A DNA stretch of 64,000 bases from Chalara sp. BL73 (Eukaryota; Ascomycota; Leotiomycetes; Helotiales). The stretch lies in the NCBI GenBank assembly GCA_918026815.1, contig CAKJVC010000088.1:1364001-1428000 (forward strand), given 5' to 3'. The notes under the pieces are model-generated. The model did not search any database and had not been told where the DNA came from. It saw only the letters and a program-made list of their open reading frames with translations. Positions 24,978 to 35,481 of the stretch are shown here, piece by piece. The translations under genes were made by a program, and so were the position numbers. Position 1 is the first letter of the stretch; each line of letters starts with the position of its first letter.

Positions 24978-25850
24978 ATGACAGAATTCAATAGTGATCC
25001 TCACCATCGGCCGCTTGCTACCATTTCTTGCCCTGTTGGTCCTTTCAAGGTCGCAATATTTCTAGGACCTTTAGATCAGTCTATATCTCGGTCAGAATCT
25101 AGAAATACTAGCGATGTTGGTACTCAGACGCCTTCAGCAGATGAAACTAGCAGGCATTAGTAAGGTTTTCCGACAGAAACAGACGTTGGTTACGCAGCAG
25201 CACCTTTTCCAATCTCGCAACGCGACGCTGAGGATAGAGCGGCTACGCCTAAGTTATAGCCCACACTTTGGGATTAGTGGCTGCAGATGTACCACTTCAA
25301 GAGGAAATGAAAATTTGCAGCCACTGAAAGTACGTCTTCCACAATCTCGAACTGTCATTCTAGGAGGACCTAATATGTCTGAAAAATCGATGCAGGTTCC
25401 GCATTGACAATCAAAGTCGACCGAATCGTTCCATATCCCAATGGTCGATGGCAATGTATCAGATCTCCATCTCATCCATCGATATCTTTCAAAGCACAAC
25501 TTGACACGATTGTCACAGCAACCAATGGTCTCGAGGCCGTGGCTGCTGTCAAAGAAGCTGCTACCCAAGGAACGGGGTTTGGTATCATATTTATGGATAC
25601 TTCAATGCCTAAGAGGGATGGACTTGAAGCTACCCGTTATATCAAGTATTTTGAGAAAGAGCACAATGATCCTTCAAAACCTGGGGAAAATAACTCCTAC
25701 ATTGCGACATTGACAGGGCTGGCTAGTCGGAGAGATAGAGATAGGCACCACGAGTGCGGCTTTGATGATTTCCTTACAAAACCAATATCTTTCGCCAATA
25801 TCAGAGAACTATTGAAGAGGTTTGGGAAGAGAAAGAGCGATCCGAAGTGA
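24978..25850 (+). pseudogene. Relic of a hybrid histidine kinase (linker and response-regulator receiver domain)
   Basis: A receiver domain is readable in two frames. The first strand and helix (SFHIPMVDGNVSDLHLIHRY then LSKHNLT) lie in the frame of 25441, and the rest from about 25510 (TATNGLEAV, then FMDTSMPKRDGLEATR with the phosphoacceptor Asp, TLTGLAS with the Thr, FLTKPIS with the Lys) lies in the frame of 25404. The switch within about 25500-25520 is a frameshift with no splice site. One residue of the usual Asp-Asp pair is Gly. Upstream, 24978-25157 encodes PLATISCPVGPFKVA, like the linker that precedes the receiver in fungal hybrid kinases, and stops separate it from the receiver. 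No HATPase or HisKA is recognisable further left. I read this as a dead gene remnant. Confidence 0.7.
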
Positions 25851-26719
25851 TCCAAGACCAATGTAGATCTGATACTCTCAGATTATTGCACCATTTTGGC
25901 AAGCAGAGTGGTTAGGCAACTCCGTAACTCTCAGCGCCGTTTGGACGACCCGGCATTTGTCTTGTGGAGATCTAAAACTTCCAGCGGGCGTATCTCGGCC
26001 ACTTAATCAATTTGAGTGTGTTCCTTTCCCTGGATCCTACGGGCTGACGGAAAGCCATCTCTGTCGAACACACCATGAAAGATTGTTTGTCTAGAAAAAG
26101 TAAGTCTGTCACAAACATTAACGGAAATTCTCTATCGCTAAAAAATTATCATAGATAACAGTCATTACCTTCTAGAGGGTGTGCCTTACAATATTTCGAC
26201 ATTGTTGCTTATGGTTCAGCTCCCTAAAATGTTTCACAAAATGCAGACACATATTTGAGCTGCAGCGTTACTGGGGGACTCGTATTGTAGTGATAAGACA
26301 TGAATTCGATCCGGATATACTTTTATGTTTGACGTACTACGGTGATCTTCTGCAGGTTTTCGCAGGTCGCGTGATCTGCTCTGAACACCACCGTACTACA
26401 TCAATATTCATATTTCAACAAATACATTGGCATCGTGTCCTCTGCTACTCTCACCTTACTACCACCAACACAGCTTTGAATCTAGTTTCTTAATTCAGCT
26501 CATACTGATAAGATCGCTATTCACATCGTGTAGCATATTGATAGTTTACGGCTATTTACCCGGCTTGTGCGACGTGAGAACAGAGGAACGTGAGCACCCG
26601 TATGCTACGCGTTGTTCCTTCTCAACCCCATCAGCAAATTGCCTTTCGTGGCGTTCTCATCCTTCTCAGAACTGTAGTTTGTTTGAGACGTTCACAGAGT
26701 ACATGCGCCTCAGACAAGT
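25851..26719. other. Spacer between kinase relic and P450
   Basis: No gene recognised. Short frames at 26179-26493 and 26427-26735 (plus) overlap each other and have no motif. The last few hundred bases are taken as the P450 promoter. No zinc-cluster binding-site array or other cluster-specific signal was identified by eye. Confidence 0.45.
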
Positions 26720-29003
26720 ATGGCGCTCATTCTGATCGCGATCTTGAGCGTGTTGCTTGTCTGCACTCAGATAGTCGTTCGCAATCTATGGAAGAATATT
26801 GCCGTGGCTAAGGGAACTGGTCTCAGATATGTCGTCGTCCGTAAGTAAAATTACCTTATCCCTCTCTTCCACGTCATAAAATACTTCACACACAATGCAT
26901 TGTAATTGTGGCGCAAACTGCTTGCATTGCACAGACCTCGAAGCTTCAACAACGACTGACTGCCAACAGCATTTCCAGCTACAGGCGCGTTCGCGTTTAT
27001 ATTCAATATACTAGCAAGTATAATCTCACGCAAGTTCTCCATCAAACTCTGGGGTACCTTCAAGTAAGCAAAACCTTAACATATGTGACTCTACTAACAT
27101 TCATCGACAGAGTTATCTCTCGCAATGATGCTTACCATAATCCACGTGCTCTTCATGATAAATACGGTGATACTTTTATCATTGTCAGCCCTTTCGAGCT
27201 CTTGTTTAAGACATGCAATGCTGAACTCATATCACAAATCATCCCACGCCGCCAAGACTTTATAAAGCCCATTCAAGGCTATGGAATCGTCGCAATCTTT
27301 GGATCAAATCTACTTACGACCGAAGGCGAAGACTTCCGAAGACACAAGAAGGTAGTTGCACCTAGCTTCTCGGAGAGCACTAACCGGCTGGTTTTTGAAG
27401 AGAGCCTTAGACAGGCACATGGAATAATGGACTTCTGGGCCGGGGCAGAAGGCAATAATTCAGATGATATCAAAGTTGAAGACACATCGGTCGATGCTGC
27501 AGTCTTAAGCTTCCATGTCATATGTGCTGCTGGGTTTCAGTTGCTCCAATTTTGGCCAGGCGAGGATCGACAGGAATCCAAATTTCACCGTCGATCTAGC
27601 CTCACTCGACTAGATAAGTCCGGCTCGTATACATTAACTTTTAAGGAGAGCATGGATGCTGTAGTAAGCGGCCTCGCATGGCTTCGGCTTTTCAGTATTG
27701 CCTCGCTCAGTAAGTTCGTTTAATGAACGAGGATTGGTAAGCAAGTACTGATATGTTCAACGCAGAACGTTCTCCATTTACATTGCACAAGAAGTTGTAT
27801 ACCGCATACAATGACTGCAGCAAGTACTACCACGACATTTTTGATCTTAAAAAGAAGGAGATGCAATCTGGTAGAAATAACGAAAACAAAATGTGTAAGT
27901 GCTATCCGATGAAATTTTGAAATATACTGACGTTGATTTAGTGGACATGATGGGTAAAATACTATCTTAGGACTAGGCTAGAAGTATATGTTAGACTAAT
28001 GCGATATATAGAAGCAATGGTTCGAGCATCCGTAGATGCACCCATGGACGGAGAGGGGAAGCCGAGGGGAGTTTACGATCCGCTCCTTAGCAAAACAGAA
28101 ATCATCGGCAATACCTTTGTCTTCTTCCTCGCTGGCCATGAGACTACTGGTAACTCGATACACTTCTGCATTGTTCTCCTTGCCACTCATCTCGAAGTAC
28201 AGCGGAAGATGCAGGCAGATATCGATCATCTTCTTGGAAAGGATAAGCCTCTTTCGGAACTTTCATATCAGCAGGACATGCCGCTTCTTTTCAACTCCAT
28301 GATTGGTGCAATAATCAAGGAACAACTTCGAATTGTGCCCGCAATACTTAACATTCCCAAGCAAGCTACCAATGATCATACCGTAACTTTAGATGGAAAG
28401 CCGTTGGTTATACCAAATAGGGCAGTCGTTCATTTGACATCCGTTGGTACGCATCGGAATCCTAAATATTGGCCAAGCTGCGAGTCGAAGGTTACGCCAG
28501 GCACCAATGATCTCAACGATTTCGTTCCTGATCGGTGGCTTCTGAACAGTATCTACCACCGAAATTATCGCAATTCAAATCCAAATCTAAATGAGAACGA
28601 GTTTGATGATGAGAAGCCAGCCATAAAGCCTGTCCAGGACAAACCCCTCTTTGATACAGACACAGGCACGTTCTTCACACCACCGAAAGGCGCTTATATT
28701 CCCTTCAGCGAGGGCATGCGTTCCTGTCCTGGCAAACGCTTTGCGCAAGTTGAGATCACGGCTGTGTTGACAGGCATCTTTCAGAGATACACGGTAGAAC
28801 TCGACGTTAGTGAGTGGGCGACAGATGAGCAGGTTCTGGAAATGAGCGTCGAGGAGAAGAAAGCGGTTTATGGTAAGGCGATTGAGCGGGCCAGAAAGGT
28901 ATTGAATAGGTGCGAACAAGTGCTCATCCTGCGAATGCGAAGAGGTGACTTTGTGCCCGTACGGTTTGTGGCAAGAGGGCAGGAGCGTTTCGGTGATTTG
29001 TAA
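26720..29003 (+). CDS. Cytochrome P450 monooxygenase
   Basis: Six exons fit in phase: 26720..26840, 26970..27063, 27111..27709, 27766..27894, a 12-nt exon 27942..27953, and 28012..29003, for about 648 aa, longer than the usual 500-550. A signal-anchor helix opens the protein (MALILIAILSVLLVC). The I-helix is FFLAGHETTGNS, the K-helix ExxR is IIKEQLRIVPA, the meander is FVPDRWLL, and the heme loop is FSEGMRSCPGKRFA with Cys557 as the axial ligand. It should be an ER-bound, heme-dependent monooxygenase needing NADPH-P450 reductase. Substrate is unknown. No backbone synthase or other tailoring enzyme lies beside it, so membership of a secondary-metabolite cluster is not supported by this window. 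The extra length comes from loops in the middle and a long C-terminal tail. Confidence 0.94.
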
Positions 29004-30005
29004 ATAGTGGAAGGTACGACCGTCATGACTTTGTTGTAAATATGTAGTATCCATAGCTTGTACACGTGCATGGAAATCTGGCTTTTGTATATATCATACT
29101 GTTACCGCACTTTACCAATCTTCTCCTTCTTGAATGCGATTAGACCTAGAAATCGAATACATCACAACGTTTTCTGCGAAATACATCATGCTATTCGAGA
29201 TCCTTGAGAGGCGTTATAGCAAGCTGTTCCTTAGACCGCACTCACAGCCGCTTGCTTGACTGTCCCAAACAACTCTCCAGATGCTCACAAGTATATCGAC
29301 GATACTATGAGGTGTTCCTCAGCTTTAATGCATGTTGTTGCTACGGCTCACGAAATTGTTAGTTATAGTTGCATCTAATAGAGTGACTAAAATGAGTTGA
29401 AGAGTATGAGAACGGTATAATAAATGTCCTATCCATATATGTGAAGCAAGAATAAAGTTGGAAATAACATCGAAAGACTTGAAACAGTGGCCAGACATTG
29501 GATGATGCCTCTCTTATGTAATGAAGTAAGCTTCGGCTTGAATCGTGCTTGGATGATTTGGCACATAGAGAGGGAAATCGGTTGAAGTTAAACGAAGGAT
29601 GAAGGAGAAGGAGGAGGAGAAGGATCAACTGCGGTGCTTTAGACGCGTAAATGGAGAAAAGAGACATGCACAGCTCCAAAGCGGGTATTTCATTCATATT
29701 TCCCATTACCTCAGGTGCACACAAGCAATCCGAAGATAATTCCTATCAGCTGCGGTTGTGATAATACAAAGCCCTCAGCACCCTGATACCCCCATATGGC
29801 TGCACCTCCAATGCATGGGTCCAGTCTCACCACGAGTCTCAACCCAAGTTACCAGGGTTCTGTGGTTTCTATGGAGGCCGAGCCCCACGGCCATCACAGC
29901 TAAAGCCGTCTAGGCGAGTAGCAGAGGCCTAGTTGCGACGGGCTAGTTTGTGTATTATGGTATACTTCCTGAAAATATTTCGTTGTCCATATTCCGTCCT
30001 GCGAC
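29004..30005. other. Intergenic region (convergent P450 / DCP1 3' ends)
   Basis: Both flanking genes end here, so it should hold two 3' UTRs. A minus-strand frame at 29359-29724 (121 codons) has a Leu run from a GA-rich stretch (29600-29625) and no motif, so I do not call it. Nothing else was seen. Confidence 0.5.
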
Positions 30006-30635
30006 TCATCGCCCAAAAAGTTGATTGACACTTATAGTCTTTCCGACATGTTGAGTTTCCGAGTCCTCGAAGACATCAGCTCCATATTGACTGCCTTCTT
30101 TTGTGTTTTCTTGCTCACGAACACTTTCCCAGCATTCCTTAATCAACCTGCAATTTTCCTCTCGCGTTTGTTCCTTATCCGCATGTATATATATGCCCAA
30201 GATCCTCTCGCTAACTACCTGGGCCAACCGCACTATCAAAAGCTCTGGTGTGATCTCAACATCTGTCACTTCGCTCATATCCACCATCAGGTTCTCAAAT
30301 GACTTCTTGTTCAGCACTACAATGCTATATCGCTCTATCTTGGAATTACCAACGGGCTGGAGTTTGCAGACGAATAAGGTACCCTCAATATCGGCTTTCT
30401 CCCATGTCTGTTCCGTGAGGGAGAAGTTGTAGATGACCGCCGAAGCGGCGATTGACATAACGGTTGATATGCTGGGTTCGTAGCGGCGAAGGACAGAGAG
30501 ATTCATTTCGGTGTTGGTTCGTGTGGGAGGTGCTGCGTACGGCACTTCTGATTCGTAGTCTGAGGGCTGTATTTGGACAGGTAGATTAGACTGAGATTTA
30601 TTTTTGGCATGACGCCGGCCTCTAGCTGGGGTCAT
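30006..30635 (-). CDS. mRNA decapping activator Dcp1
   Basis: A single exon of 209 codons from an ATG at 30635. After a short basic Ser/Gln-rich N-terminus, the EVH1-type Dcp1 fold begins at about residue 43 with MNLSVLRRYEPSIS, then AASAVIYNFS, QTWEKADIEGTLFVCKL, YSIVVLNKKSFENL, and a helical C-terminus (ECWESVREQ). Dcp1 binds and activates the Dcp2 Nudix decapping enzyme in cytoplasmic 5'-3' mRNA decay. Length and order match fungal Dcp1. The C-terminal residues 180-209 are low in structure. It faces the inositol phosphatase gene head to head across about 0.52 kb. Confidence 0.94.
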   Translation of the reverse strand: MTPARGRRHAKNKSQSNLPVQIQPSDYESEVPYAAPPTRTNTEMNLSVLRRYEPSISTVMSIAASAVIYNFSLTEQTWEKADIEGTLFVCKLQPVGNSKIERYSIVVLNKKSFENLMVDMSEVTDVEITPELLIVRLAQVVSERILGIYIHADKEQTREENCRLIKECWESVREQENTKEGSQYGADVFEDSETQHVGKTISVNQLFGR

Positions 30636-31158
30636 GTTGACTCGAAGTATGGAATCGATTCCTCAAGGAGATGCGTAGACTTGGGGTTTGTGTTTGCGAT
30701 CAGTAATCGTTCAAGGCAGGGGTTTAATTTCTGTCAGTGAATGCATAGCCTAGCACAGCTGGCTACTGCTGCAGTGCAAGATTGGGAGTGCTGGAGTGCG
30801 GGAGTTGTGTTGATGGGCAATAGATGAGATGCTAATGCGGTTGTTCAAATATCGAGGACCCTCCGCTTTAGTGGATCAGCAGGGATCCCCATTAATTTAG
30901 TCACTAAGGCTTGGTTCCTTCATCTGCTCCTTCGTTGAACTGATACAACTCCTAGCTCGAAATACGAGTCTTGCTATTACGACACACTGCTATGATGATT
31001 GCTTGACAGTTGTCTGTCGAGCAGTACGCGCTCAGTATTCGTTACTCTGCAAGCTCTGTCTCGGTATCGCGTCCATCGCGCTGCTACGTCATCAGTCAAC
31101 ACCGCCACTAGTGGGAGCACAATGGATTGAGAATTGGGGTGTGTGGAAGATCTAGGGA
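30636..31158. promoter_or_regulatory. Bidirectional promoter region, DCP1 / inositol 5-phosphatase
   Basis: A 523-bp spacer separates the divergent start codons of DCP1 (30635, minus) and the phosphatase (31159, plus). No third gene fits. Both promoters must lie here or overlap the neighbouring 5' UTRs. I see no TATA box at a convincing distance from either ATG. Confidence 0.6.
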
Positions 31159-34100
31159 ATGGATGCTCTTTCGACGTTTGCGACGAACGCGCCCATCATG
31201 TCGTCCGCCGCGCGGAAATCCAACGAGAATGACCATCCAAAGAGCGACCATCCCCCTCCAACAATAACCCCGCACTCCCTCTCCAAAGCCGTGATAGCTC
31301 GACGATTAGATTACATTCGCCCGCAGACTATCAAGATTAAGATTGGCAGTTGGAATGTTGCTGCTTGTCCTGGGACAGAGAAAGACCTTGGAGGATGGTT
31401 TGTCGAAGGAAAAGGCATGGATAAGCGGTTGGCGGGACTTCGCATATCTGAAGGGATCGATAGCGATCATAGTCAGGACAATGTCGAAAGTGTCGACGCC
31501 CAGGAAGCTCGGCAGACGAAGAAGGAACCCACCATTCCTAGGGGCGACGAAGGTATTATCGTTGGTGGGGAGGATATCGGGCTCTATGTTCTAGGATTAC
31601 AAGAAGTAGTGGATCTTGCATCTACTAGGGAATATATTAGTAAAGTGTATACCGATCCAGGGCCGGCCAACAAATGGCGAAACGCTTTAGTTGAAGCTCT
31701 ACCAAAGGGTTACCAACTTGTTGTGGAACATCAGCTTTCCGGTTTACTTCTATTTATATTCGCTTCGCCAACTGTTTTCCCAACAATCACATCAGTCAGT
31801 ACAGTAAGTGTTGGGACAGGCATTATGGGATATTTGGGAAATAAAGGCGCAGTCACAACACGCCTGTTAATAGGGGAGACTACTCGATTGGTTTTTGTAA
31901 ATTCGCACTTGGCTTCTGGAAATGATGCAGCACATCTAGAGCGACGATGCTGGGACGTGGCACAAATCCTGCAGCGGACACGTTTTGATCTTATAGACTG
32001 GGGCGGAGTTCTTGATGATCATCATGAAAGTATTGGGGACGAGGACTTTACATTCTGGTTCGGTGATTTAAATTTTAGATTGGATGGGCTTCCCGGTGAT
32101 GATATACGACGACTTCTCATGTTGCATACGCAAGGAGAGTATGATATTGTGCAAAACTCAAGAAATAGGATTGAAGGAGAATTGGGAGAGGTTGATAGTC
32201 CTATCATTATTCACCATGTTGACAGTGACGAGGAGGATTTTGATGAAAGTTCATTTCCGACCACAGGTCGATCATTCAATAGTAGCCAAGACTACTCCAG
32301 TGATCTACCTGATCCAGATGAATTTGTACAAGATCCTAGTCAAGATCCAACCTCATTACAAGCCACGCTCGACTCTTTGTTACCGCATGATCAATTGAGG
32401 CAAGCTCAGAGGAAAAACAAGGCATTCCATGATGGGTGGAGGGAAGGACTCATTAATTTTCTACCAACTTATAAGTACGACGTTGGTAGTATAGGGGTGT
32501 TTGACTCTAGCGACAAGAAACGCGCACCTAGTTGGTGTGACCGGATTCTATTCAGGACACGGAAAGACAAGACAGAGTATGAAGACAAGCACCGTGAAGA
32601 AGAACTTGCGAAAAAGAAGGACGAAGAGTTGAAAGCGAGAGGTATTGATAAAGCTAGTGACGACGAAGATGTTTTATTTGACTACAATCCCGAAGATGAT
32701 GGCGAAGATCAGCCGCCAGCGAAACCTGCTGAAGAAGACTTCACTACCGGAAAAGATTTTTATGATGACTATGACGAAGGTGAAGATTATGGGGAAGAAC
32801 TAACAACGAAGGAAGGATTCGTGGACAAGCTGCGACTGGATGTGTATACTTCACATCAACGAGTTCTCTCTTCGGATCACAAACCACTTGATGCCGTTTT
32901 CACTCTCGACTACGATGCGGTAGATGTAGAACTCAAGAAGAAGATACAGCAGGAGGTAGCCCGTGAGCTTGACAAAGTGGAGAATGAAGCCCGGCCCGGA
33001 ATCACCATCGTTGTTGATCGCTCTCATGAACTTGACGACGCTAAACAGGATAAGAAATCATCAGGAACCGCTTTAGGCTCAGTGGAAGGTGTCAATTTCG
33101 GTCCTGTTTCGTTCCAACGACGGGTATATCGTAGTCTAACGATTGCAAATACAAGCCAAACCTCGTCTAGTTTTGCATTCGTAGAACGACCAGGTGAAGC
33201 TGGTGAAGGCGATCGTATCGCACCTCCGTGGCTCAGTGTCACCTTTTCTGGCCCAGATATTGACGAAGATAAGCCTCATTTACAAGACATCAATAGGGAG
33301 GTGACTCTAGAGCCAGGGGACGCGATAAATTGTACCCTGGAGATATACATTGATGATATTGGACTTGTTCGCTCCCTTAATCAGGGAACGGCTTCGCTTG
33401 ACGACATTCTTGTGCTTAGGGTAACGAATGGGCGAGACCATTTTCTTCCAGTCCGCGGGTCATGGCTTCAGTCATGTTTCGGTCGCTCTATTGACGAGCT
33501 AATTCGCGTCCCTGAGGGTGGTGTGCGGGCTTTACTTCCTCGACCGAGCGGTGAGCCAGGCGGTCCTATAAACCGTGGCGAAGAGGTTCGGTGGTCGGCG
33601 CCTAGAGAACTCTTCAAGATTACAGAAACAGCCGAGGTGCTTACCGAACGTGTTCTCGCAGATGCAATTATGCTCGACAGTTCTCATATCCCCAAAGAGC
33701 CAGCAGGGTGGCCTTTTAATTCGAGCGCTTGGCTTCAAAAAGATCCCAAAATACGGCAAATCCGACGAGCTGATGCTCTAGATGCTATGGACTCGGACAG
33801 GAACCTCAATGAAGCTTTCCCACCAGAAGTTCCAGCAATTGAAAAGCTTGAGATAGTGGCCGAGGTGCTCGTATTATGGCTCAGTAGTATCACCGATGGC
33901 GTCATCACTGAGGCATTATGGGCGAAGATTGACGCAGACATAACAGCCAGAGGCTCAAACCAATTAACCGATGTGGAAGAGACTAAAGCTTGGGTTCTAG
34001 ATGTCCTTTCAGCCTCTCCAAATCACAATATTTCATTTGTTTTTCTAACCTCCATGTTAGCTCGCATGGCTAACGAGCTGGCTCCGCTTCCGAAGACCGG

Positions 34101-34356
34101 GTGGAGAGAAACATATCGCGCTACGGGATCTATAAGACGAAGCTTGAGTCTGAGCTGGAAGAACAGGCCACCACCGGCAGAAGAAGAAGCCAAGGTGGCT
34201 CATAGGCAAGCTGTGGAAAAAGGATTTGCGGATATTTTTGCTGGCGTGGTTTTCAGAACTCCTGTTCCCGCCACACCAAAGGAAAAAAAGATTTTGGAGG
34301 AGAGAAAACGATACGTGCTTGAGTCCTTCTTACACGGCGGAAGTGTGGGCCGATAA
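31159..34356 (+). CDS. Inositol polyphosphate 5-phosphatase (OCRL/INPP5B-like)
   Basis: One uninterrupted exon of 1065 codons. Catalytic-core motifs in order: IKIGSWNVAACPG (about 60), VLGLQEVVDL (about 150), VFVNSHLASGNDA (about 252), FWFGDLNFRLDG (about 300), SWCDRILFR (about 458) and LSSDHKPLDAVF (about 571). These are the signatures of type II phosphoinositide 5-phosphatases, which dephosphorylate PI(4,5)P2 and related lipids. The next 150 residues resemble an ASH-type beta domain (FGPVSFQRRVYRSLTIAN; PGDAINCTLEIYIDD). The C-terminal 200 residues look RhoGAP-like, as in OCRL, with no obvious arginine finger. Odd: roughly 70 acidic residues are inserted between the DRILF and SDHKP motifs. 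It probably acts at endosomal or Golgi membranes. Confidence 0.94.
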   Translation: MDALSTFATNAPIMSSAARKSNENDHPKSDHPPPTITPHSLSKAVIARRLDYIRPQTIKIKIGSWNVAACPGTEKDLGGWFVEGKGMDKRLAGLRISEGIDSDHSQDNVESVDAQEARQTKKEPTIPRGDEGIIVGGEDIGLYVLGLQEVVDLASTREYISKVYTDPGPANKWRNALVEALPKGYQLVVEHQLSGLLLFIFASPTVFPTITSVSTVSVGTGIMGYLGNKGAVTTRLLIGETTRLVFVNSHLASGNDAAHLERRCWDVAQILQRTRFDLIDWGGVLDDHHESIGDEDFTFWFGDLNFRLDGLPGDDIRRLLMLHTQGEYDIVQNSRNRIEGELGEVDSPIIIHHVDSDEEDFDESSFPTTGRSFNSSQDYSSDLPDPDEFVQDPSQDPTSLQATLDSLLPHDQLRQAQRKNKAFHDGWREGLINFLPTYKYDVGSIGVFDSSDKKRAPSWCDRILFRTRKDKTEYEDKHREEELAKKKDEELKARGIDKASDDEDVLFDYNPEDDGEDQPPAKPAEEDFTTGKDFYDDYDEGEDYGEELTTKEGFVDKLRLDVYTSHQRVLSSDHKPLDAVFTLDYDAVDVELKKKIQQEVARELDKVENEARPGITIVVDRSHELDDAKQDKKSSGTALGSVEGVNFGPVSFQRRVYRSLTIANTSQTSSSFAFVERPGEAGEGDRIAPPWLSVTFSGPDIDEDKPHLQDINREVTLEPGDAINCTLEIYIDDIGLVRSLNQGTASLDDILVLRVTNGRDHFLPVRGSWLQSCFGRSIDELIRVPEGGVRALLPRPSGEPGGPINRGEEVRWSAPRELFKITETAEVLTERVLADAIMLDSSHIPKEPAGWPFNSSAWLQKDPKIRQIRRADALDAMDSDRNLNEAFPPEVPAIEKLEIVAEVLVLWLSSITDGVITEALWAKIDADITARGSNQLTDVEETKAWVLDVLSASPNHNISFVFLTSMLARMANELAPLPKTGWRETYRATGSIRRSLSLSWKNRPPPAEEEAKVAHRQAVEKGFADIFAGVVFRTPVPATPKEKKILEERKRYVLESFLHGGSVGR

Positions 34357-35439
34357 TAGAGAGGAATGAATGTATCTTACCGATTTATGATGCAGATAAT
34401 GTGTATTTGACATGACCACATAATACATACATACCTAATCTTCTGTAGATAATAAATTCAAATCATATTTAACCAGCAAGTGCGGAATACTGATATTTCG
34501 ATTATGCAGGTGAGTTTGTGAGGTACAACTTGGAAATGCCATAAGGAACGGGAAGTTGAGGATATGTTTAACTAATTTTCAACAACTTCTCTTTTATGAA
34601 GCTCTCTTATTAACACACTACAGTGGCTGAACGCTCCAAACCTCGAGGCATACTTTTCACCATTTTGATGCCGATGCGATATTAATTAGATTATGATCAG
34701 GCAGGATACTTTATTTCCTTTAGCATCCAAGACCTACACTTCATCGTGGCATTATATGACACAGAGGTCTGCTTCTTGATCTTGTGTTGCCAATTTATTG
34801 CTCACTGTTGTCATGTTTAGGTATGGAGATGAGTGGGAAGCAGCACGAAGCGTCTTTCTTTCCCGAGGCTATATTGACCAACCCTGGGTTATCGATACTT
34901 CCTGGTTGCAACTCATAATGTGGATCATAGATCGCTGAGCCAAGTGCCGAAGCGAAGCTAGGAATGAATGCCCAACAGACTGTGCCTACTACTGGTACCA
35001 AAAATGGTAAGTCCACGCCTCCCTTGGGAGTGACTAGGCTATATGCGAGATGTTTCGCCAATCTGTCGTCTTACAAGCCCATCACCCTTCACATCTCGAC
35101 AACAATAATACCAAAATAACATAGCAAACATTGCTATATCAGACTTCCTGGCGTGTGTCATGGCTAAACGACGAAGGCGGGCTATAAGTCCCACAAATCG
35201 ACCCTATACTAGCAGCAAGCAAAGGGCTAGGAAAAGGAGAGAGCCTAAAATATTTGGGCCGTTTCATGTATTTCTTCTCTCTCCGCACGACATGCGATGT
35301 AAGCTAAGGGTGAATAGCAATTGGCCTATCGGAACGTAAAACTTTGGGAGGGAGTATCTCCTGCAACTGGAATCCACGTAAGCGTTTTGTCCGTTCGGAT
35401 GTATCTTCAGTTTCTGAAGCTAGTATAGTCCAAAGAATG
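34357..35439. other. Intergenic region
   Basis: Contains the 3' UTR of the phosphatase gene. A minus-strand open frame at 34795-35061 (ATG, 88 codons, with the hydrophobic stretch FLVPVVGTVCWAFIPSFA) might encode a small membrane protein, but it has no known motif or supporting context. A short basic open frame begins at 35161 (plus, MAKRRRRAISPTN) and stops after about 60 codons. It may be the detached 5' end of the broken gene at 35.4 kb. Confidence 0.4.
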
Positions 35440-35481
35440 GGCAGATGTCATAGCTCCACAACCAGATAGTCTCCTCTTCTG

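Noticed and set aside
26720..34356. Secondary-metabolite cluster around the P450
   Set aside because: Neighbours are a dead kinase, DCP1 and an inositol phosphatase. There is no PKS, NRPS, terpene synthase, transporter or pathway-specific regulator adjacent.
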